Shown here in pieces: positions 5,263 to 8,571 of a stretch of 8,571 nt of DNA. The position numbers and the translations under genes are program-made. Source of the stretch: Dehalococcoidia bacterium (GTDB taxonomy: Bacteria > Chloroflexota > Dehalococcoidia > Dehalococcoidales > E44-bin46); NCBI GenBank assembly GCA_020343755.1, contig CP070810.1, positions 606,035 to 614,605 on the forward strand. The letters run 5' to 3'. How positions within the stretch are numbered: position 1 is the first letter of the stretch; each line of letters begins with the position of its first letter. Below the pieces are notes generated by a model that searched no databases, was not told the origin of the DNA, and saw only the letters and a program-made list of their open reading frames with translations.

Positions 5263-7215
5263 ATGAGAAGACTCGAGCATCTTTCTAAACCAATTAAGAT
5301 TGGTGCGATGCAAGTCAAGAATCGCATCGTTATGGCACCTATGTCAACCAACCTGGCATCTCCGGAAGGCGAGGTAAGCAAGGCCCAAATAGCTTTTCAT
5401 ACTGCCCGGGGGCAGGGTGGGGTGGGCCTGATCATTGTTGAGGATACCACAATCAGCGAATCAGCCAAGTATATCTGGCATACCTTGGGGTTATTTGATG
5501 ACCGGGTAATCCCAAGCTGGGAAGAGCTGACTACGGCGGTGCATGCCTATGGAGCCAAGATCGCACCTCAATTGATGCATCCATCTTTTAACGCTCGCTC
5601 GTCTCTATCGGGAGCTCAGCCCGTAGCCGCATCTCCCATCGCATCTCGTGTATACAAGGAAATCCCTCGTGAACTGACGATAGAAGACATCGCGAAAATA
5701 GTTGAACAATTTGGTGAGGCTGCCCGTCGGGCGAAGCAAGCTGGTTGCGACGCTGTGCAGCTACATTGCGCTCATAATCATCACCTCCTGGGGGGCTTCC
5801 TTTCACCGCTCCATAACAAGCGAACCGATGCCTACGGGGCATCTGTCGAAGGACGTCTAAGAATTACCTTGGAGACAATCCAAAACATACGATCGAAGGC
5901 AGGGCTAGACTTTCCAATCCTAGTGCGTATTTCCGGCTCGGAGTTTGAGCCAGGGGGTCTGTCTATCGAACAGACTCAGTATGTGGCTAAGCTTCTAGAA
6001 GAAGCCGGCGTAGACGCAATACACGTTTCAGGCGGAACCACTGAGAAAATTTGGCTTGTCGCGTCTCTTTGGGGTGGTCCCCAGGCTTACAACTCAGCCC
6101 TAGCTGAGGCGATAAAACAGGTCGTCAACATACCAGTCATTTCGGTGGGGGGCATTAACTCACCATGGCTTGCGGAAAGCATTCTAGCCACAGGCAAAGC
6201 TGACATGGTGGCCATGGCAAGGGCTCTGATAGCTGACCCTGAGTTTCCTAACAAAGCCTTGGCAGGTAATTGGGAAGATATCAGACCATGCTTGCATGAC
6301 CTATCCTGTTTGGTGGATATTTTTGCGGACAAAAAGATATCTTGCTTGGTTAACCCGGCTGTAGGCACGGAAGAAGAGGTGGAGCTCGCCCCAAGCCCAA
6401 CCTCCAAGAGAATTCTAGTCGTTGGTGGTGGCCCAGGTGGCATGGAGGCTGCACAGGTAGCCGCCTCTCGAGGTCATCAGGTGACCCTTATGGAAAAGGC
6501 GTCTAAGTTAGGAGGGCAGTACCTAATGGCGGCATTTCCACCGACGAAACAGGAGATAACCTTGGGAGTTAAATACCTCGCCAATCAGCTGGAGAAAACA
6601 GGTGTCAAGATAGAGCTGAACCGTGACGTAACTCCGGAGATGGTAAAGGAATTCAAGCCGGACGCAGTAATTATTGCCACCGGTGGGATACCATGTATCC
6701 CATCGGATTTGCCGGGAACTAACAGAGAAAATGTAGTTACAGCTTGGGAGGTGCTATCGGGGCAGGTATTGGTAAGTGGCGAGGTATTGGTCATCGGGGG
6801 AGGCCAGATCGGCTGCGAGACCGCCGATTTCATCGCTCATCCTGTAAATGACATGACGCCGGGGCAAAACAGGGTTACAATCATTGAGATGCTGGACAAT
6901 GTGTGCCTGGACGAACTGGGCCCCCAGAGAAGCCTCTTGATCCAGCGTCTACTCGAAAAGGGGGTCATAATCGTCACTGGCGCCGAATGCATGGAGGTAC
7001 TGGAGGACGGTGTGAAATATCGTAAGGATGGTGAAGAGGGAATCCTTCGAGGCTTCAACTCTGTGGTACTAGCCATGGGAACCATCCCCAACGACCAGTT
7101 AAGTGAAAAGCTGGAAGGCCATTCCTTTTCGGTCCATGTTATCGGGGATGCCAAGGAACCACGAAAGTCCAAGGATGCGATAGCTGAAGGCTGGGAGATA
7201 GGCCATAGCATTTAA
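5263..7215 (+). CDS. FMN/FAD/Fe-S NADH:flavin oxidoreductase, 2,4-dienoyl-CoA reductase / trimethylamine dehydrogenase type
   Basis: 650 aa, the normal length for this class; GGAGG lies 7 bases before ATG 5263. Residues ~1-335 form an old-yellow-enzyme TIM barrel for FMN and substrate (IKIGAMQVKNRIVMAPM, FLSPLHNKRTDAYGASVEGR, GGLSIEQTQYVAKLLEEAG, ISVGGIN). Residues 343-361 are the cluster loop. Residues ~383-650 are a pyridine-nucleotide-disulfide-type FAD/NAD(P) module with GGGPGG (388-393) and GGGQIG (512-517), ending in the usual VIGDAKEPRKSKDAIAEG. Relatives pass electrons from NAD(P)H via FAD and an Fe-S cluster to FMN and reduce unsaturated acyl-CoA or other enones, or demethylate amines. 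Two departures are visible. The second cluster Cys is Asp346 (C343, D346, C349, C361). The usual HGAHGYL segment reads HCAHNHHL (168-175), lacking the Tyr that serves as proton donor in dienoyl-CoA reductase. Substrate unknown; an enoyl/dienoyl-CoA role fits the neighbouring CoA-transferase-like gene but is inference. Confidence 0.88.
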   Translation: MRRLEHLSKPIKIGAMQVKNRIVMAPMSTNLASPEGEVSKAQIAFHTARGQGGVGLIIVEDTTISESAKYIWHTLGLFDDRVIPSWEELTTAVHAYGAKIAPQLMHPSFNARSSLSGAQPVAASPIASRVYKEIPRELTIEDIAKIVEQFGEAARRAKQAGCDAVQLHCAHNHHLLGGFLSPLHNKRTDAYGASVEGRLRITLETIQNIRSKAGLDFPILVRISGSEFEPGGLSIEQTQYVAKLLEEAGVDAIHVSGGTTEKIWLVASLWGGPQAYNSALAEAIKQVVNIPVISVGGINSPWLAESILATGKADMVAMARALIADPEFPNKALAGNWEDIRPCLHDLSCLVDIFADKKISCLVNPAVGTEEEVELAPSPTSKRILVVGGGPGGMEAAQVAASRGHQVTLMEKASKLGGQYLMAAFPPTKQEITLGVKYLANQLEKTGVKIELNRDVTPEMVKEFKPDAVIIATGGIPCIPSDLPGTNRENVVTAWEVLSGQVLVSGEVLVIGGGQIGCETADFIAHPVNDMTPGQNRVTIIEMLDNVCLDELGPQRSLLIQRLLEKGVIIVTGAECMEVLEDGVKYRKDGEEGILRGFNSVVLAMGTIPNDQLSEKLEGHSFSVHVIGDAKEPRKSKDAIAEGWEIGHSI

Positions 7216-7251
7216 GAAGCTCACGGTGGCTAGGTCCGCCACCAGCTTCTT
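7214..7251 (+). terminator. Strong hairpin at the end of the flavoenzyme gene
   Basis: AAGAAGCT (7214-7221) pairs with AGCTTCTT (7244-7251), and inside it GGTGGC (7225-7230) pairs with GCCACC (7238-7243). The loop is seven bases and there is a three-base bulge at 7222-7224. The outer arm begins within the TAA stop codon. Fourteen base pairs make a very stable structure directly at the gene end, so a transcription-end or mRNA-protecting role is likely. The usual T-run is missing, so termination may be weak or factor-aided. Confidence 0.55.
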
Positions 7252-7962
7252 CAGCCCGGTGGCCAATCTGGCGGGGAAAACCAGGAAATAGAACAACTCT
7301 AACCTAAGCGGGTCACTATTTGGCATTCCTCTTAAGTATTGAGCCATCAACAAATACGGTCAAGATGGTCCAACACAATAAGCCCCAACCAGCCACTACT
7401 CACGGTTTTAGCTAGTCTCCACTAGTAACTGAACTGAGGTGTATCGAATTCAGGTAGAAACTTGGACACCAATATTACTACGTAGTTGCAGAATGAAACA
7501 ATTGACAGTAAAGCTAGTCATAGCATATTCAAAATAATTGAGGTAACAAAACATCGGAGTGTGTGATAAAGACTGCCTCGTGTTAAGGCACACCAAACGC
7601 TAGGATGTATGATAAATTCTGTGTAAACGCTGGTATTCTGAAAGCAGAGTTACCCTGTATCCTATCATCTATGGCTTCGGCCTCTCCTCGATTTCGACAT
7701 TGAGATTATAAACCGGGCAATAAAAGTGAGCCCAGCGCCAGAGATAACGGTGCCCCATGAAACTTCAATCTATCATAAAAAGTAACTGACCTTGTATGCC
7801 TCTGTAATATTTCTAGGCTTTCCCATACGCGTGTCTATTCCTTGCCACGTATGAAATTGTTGACAGGCCCTCAAGTGTAGATTACACTACTATTATCGGG
7901 CGAATTAAGACCAACTGATTCCTTACATGCCAGAATGAATATAATAGTAGAGGAGTTATAAA
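7252..7962. other. Long AT-rich intergenic region before the coiled-coil gene
   Basis: About 700 bases with no forward or reverse frame that looks coding; stops are frequent in all frames. The only well-supported elements are the hairpin at its left edge, the promoter with palindrome at 7860-7888 and the ribosome site AGGAG at 7951-7955. A weak nested pairing (GCCT/AGGC inside GTGT/ACAC) occurs near 7558-7592. I see no tRNA, insertion-sequence end or repeat array here. Confidence 0.5.
7860..7888 (+). promoter_or_regulatory. Sigma70-type promoter of the coiled-coil gene with overlapping palindrome
   Basis: A perfect -35 box TTGACA (7860-7865) is followed after 17 bases by TACACT (7883-7888, 4/6 of the -10 consensus). 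The -10 box is also the right arm of AGTGTA-GAT-TACACT (7874-7888), a perfect inverted repeat with 6-base arms. A dimeric repressor bound there would cover the -10 box, so the gene may be regulated; which factor binds cannot be told. The predicted leader is about 65-70 bases. Confidence 0.55.
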
Positions 7963-8457
7963 ATGGAGACAGAAGAACTAAAAGATCAAAGACGCGCTGG
8001 GGAAGAGGCCAGGGAGCAAGCTGCTAAAGTACTAAAGGAGAGTTTGAAACGAGCAGACAAAGCCTGTAAAGAAGCTAAGAAACAAGCTGACATAGTCTAC
8101 AAAGAGGCTAAAAAACTGGCCGTTGATAAAGCGGCTAAAAAGGAAGCTGATAAAGCCCATAAGGAGGCCTTGAAGGAAGCCGTGAAAGTCCGTGAAGCGA
8201 TTAAAAAAGAAGTCTGGGTCGTCTGGCATGCTTCTTGGGACCAAAGAGCTGAAGACCTTGCGAAGGCTGTAACCAAATCAGAGGAACGCATTGATCGAGC
8301 AGAAAAGACCTATGAAGAGGCTAGGAAGAAAGCTGACATAGTCCATAAAGAGGCTAGTAAACTGGCCGTTGATAAAGCGGCTGAAAAGGAAGCTGATGAA
8401 GCCCGTAAGGAGGCCTTGAAGGAAGCTGACAAAATCCGTAAGGAAGCCCAAAAGTAA
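7963..8457 (+). CDS. Lys/Glu/Ala-rich duplicated coiled-coil protein
   Basis: 164 aa; AGGAG lies 7 bases before ATG 7963. Nearly the whole chain is built of Ala, Lys and Glu with small or hydrophobic residues every three or four positions, as expected for a long amphipathic or coiled-coil helix. Residues 31-82 and 113-164 are two copies of one ~52-residue unit, sharing the runs ADIV and KLAVDKAA and ending in KEALKEA; the unit repeats at an 82-residue offset. Between them is a different, Trp-rich stretch (EVWVVWHASWDQR, 83-95) that could be a hinge, an oligomer contact or a partner-binding site. There is no signal peptide, membrane segment or known domain. I recognise no family; structural, nucleoid-associated or stress-protective roles are possible but unsupported. 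The gene has its own regulated-looking promoter and is flanked by long gaps, so it is probably monocistronic. Confidence 0.75.
   Translation: METEELKDQRRAGEEAREQAAKVLKESLKRADKACKEAKKQADIVYKEAKKLAVDKAAKKEADKAHKEALKEAVKVREAIKKEVWVVWHASWDQRAEDLAKAVTKSEERIDRAEKTYEEARKKADIVHKEASKLAVDKAAEKEADEARKEALKEADKIRKEAQK
8053..8454 (+). repeat. ~156-bp direct duplication inside the coiled-coil gene
   Basis: 8053-8208 and 8299-8454 align without gaps at an offset of 246 bases. DNA identity is high, including shared runs such as ctggccgttgataaagcggc and aaggaggccttgaaggaagc, so the duplication is fairly recent. The 90 bases between them are not part of the repeat. Confidence 0.8.
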
Positions 8458-8571
8458 GTCGAGAAAGACTATCAGACACCATAACCAAATCAGGGCAGAG
8501 AGAAATCATCAAAAAAGGTTAGCTGAAAAACTGGTGGTAGACCTAAGCAATATCGTCGCTTGAATAATAGA
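8458..8571 (+). pseudogene. Probable decayed further copy of the coiled-coil repeat
   Basis: After the stop codon the DNA still resembles the gene. taaccaaatcag at 8482-8493 matches 8270-8281 exactly. 8522-8548 (gctgaaaaactggtgg and following) matches about 20 of 27 bases of the KKLAVDKA-coding segment that begins at 8107. The two matches fall in different reading frames, neither the frame of the gene, so this looks like a frameshifted remnant of a third unit. The window ends here, so its extent is unknown. Confidence 0.35.

Noticed and set aside
7099..7353. 84-codon minus-strand frame spanning the flavoenzyme end and the hairpin
   Set aside because: It crosses the terminator-like hairpin and the antisense of the conserved C-terminus; no ribosome site.
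7502..7531. Possible promoter, TTGACA with TATTCA 18 bases later
   Set aside because: The -10 match is poor and no gene starts for over 400 bases; the 7860 promoter explains the coiled-coil gene better.
1..8571. Search by eye for CRISPR arrays, tRNAs, rRNAs, toxin-antitoxin pairs, defence genes and phage modules
   Set aside because: No regularly spaced identical repeats, no T-loop-like GTTCGAATC motif and no recognisable defence or phage protein were found.

Overview
The window looks like a chromosomal stretch from an anaerobic, metabolically versatile bacterium. My best guess is Chloroflexota of the Dehalococcoidia type, with a sulfate-reducer-like lineage as the alternative. This rests on gene content only: a Gly-X-Y lipoprotein joined to an 'ANIWVTN' beta-propeller start, a COG1099 metal hydrolase of archaeal/anaerobe type, a fused glutaconate-type CoA-transferase, a large FMN/FAD/Fe-S flavoenzyme, strong AGGAGG ribosome sites, and long AT-rich gaps. 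No rRNA, tRNA or marker gene fixes the taxonomy.

Layout. 1-546 has no convincing gene. It holds an open frame entering from the left edge, three degenerate short direct repeats and a small palindrome. 547-1074 encodes a collagen-like lipoprotein whose C-terminal propeller stops after about one strand motif, so it is probably truncated. 1279-1449 (minus) is a 56-aa unknown protein. 1546-1867 is an internally deleted IS3-family element: the last ~90 residues of the transposase, a right terminal inverted repeat and a shortened left one.

2006-4659 is a probable two-gene operon, a COG1099 TIM-barrel metal hydrolase followed 44 bp later by a CoA-transferase with fused alpha and beta domains. A ~600-bp gap with hairpins and one possible short ORF separates it from 5263-7215. 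That gene encodes a 650-aa flavin oxidoreductase of the 2,4-dienoyl-CoA reductase/trimethylamine dehydrogenase type, with its own candidate promoter and a strong hairpin over its stop codon. A second ~750-bp gap follows. It carries a good sigma70-like promoter with an operator-like palindrome, which drives a 164-aa charged coiled-coil protein built from an internal duplication. A decayed further copy seems to lie at the right edge.

How the genes may work together. The hydrolase, the CoA-transferase-like enzyme and the flavin reductase together suggest catabolism of a CoA-activated, possibly cyclic or unsaturated, acid under anaerobic conditions. The substrate cannot be read from the sequence. 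Two of the three enzymes depart from family norms at catalytic or cofactor positions: the CoA-transferase has Cys where the catalytic Glu is expected, and the flavoenzyme has Asp in place of one cluster cysteine. These departures are the most interesting observations here. I see no defence system, CRISPR array or phage module.
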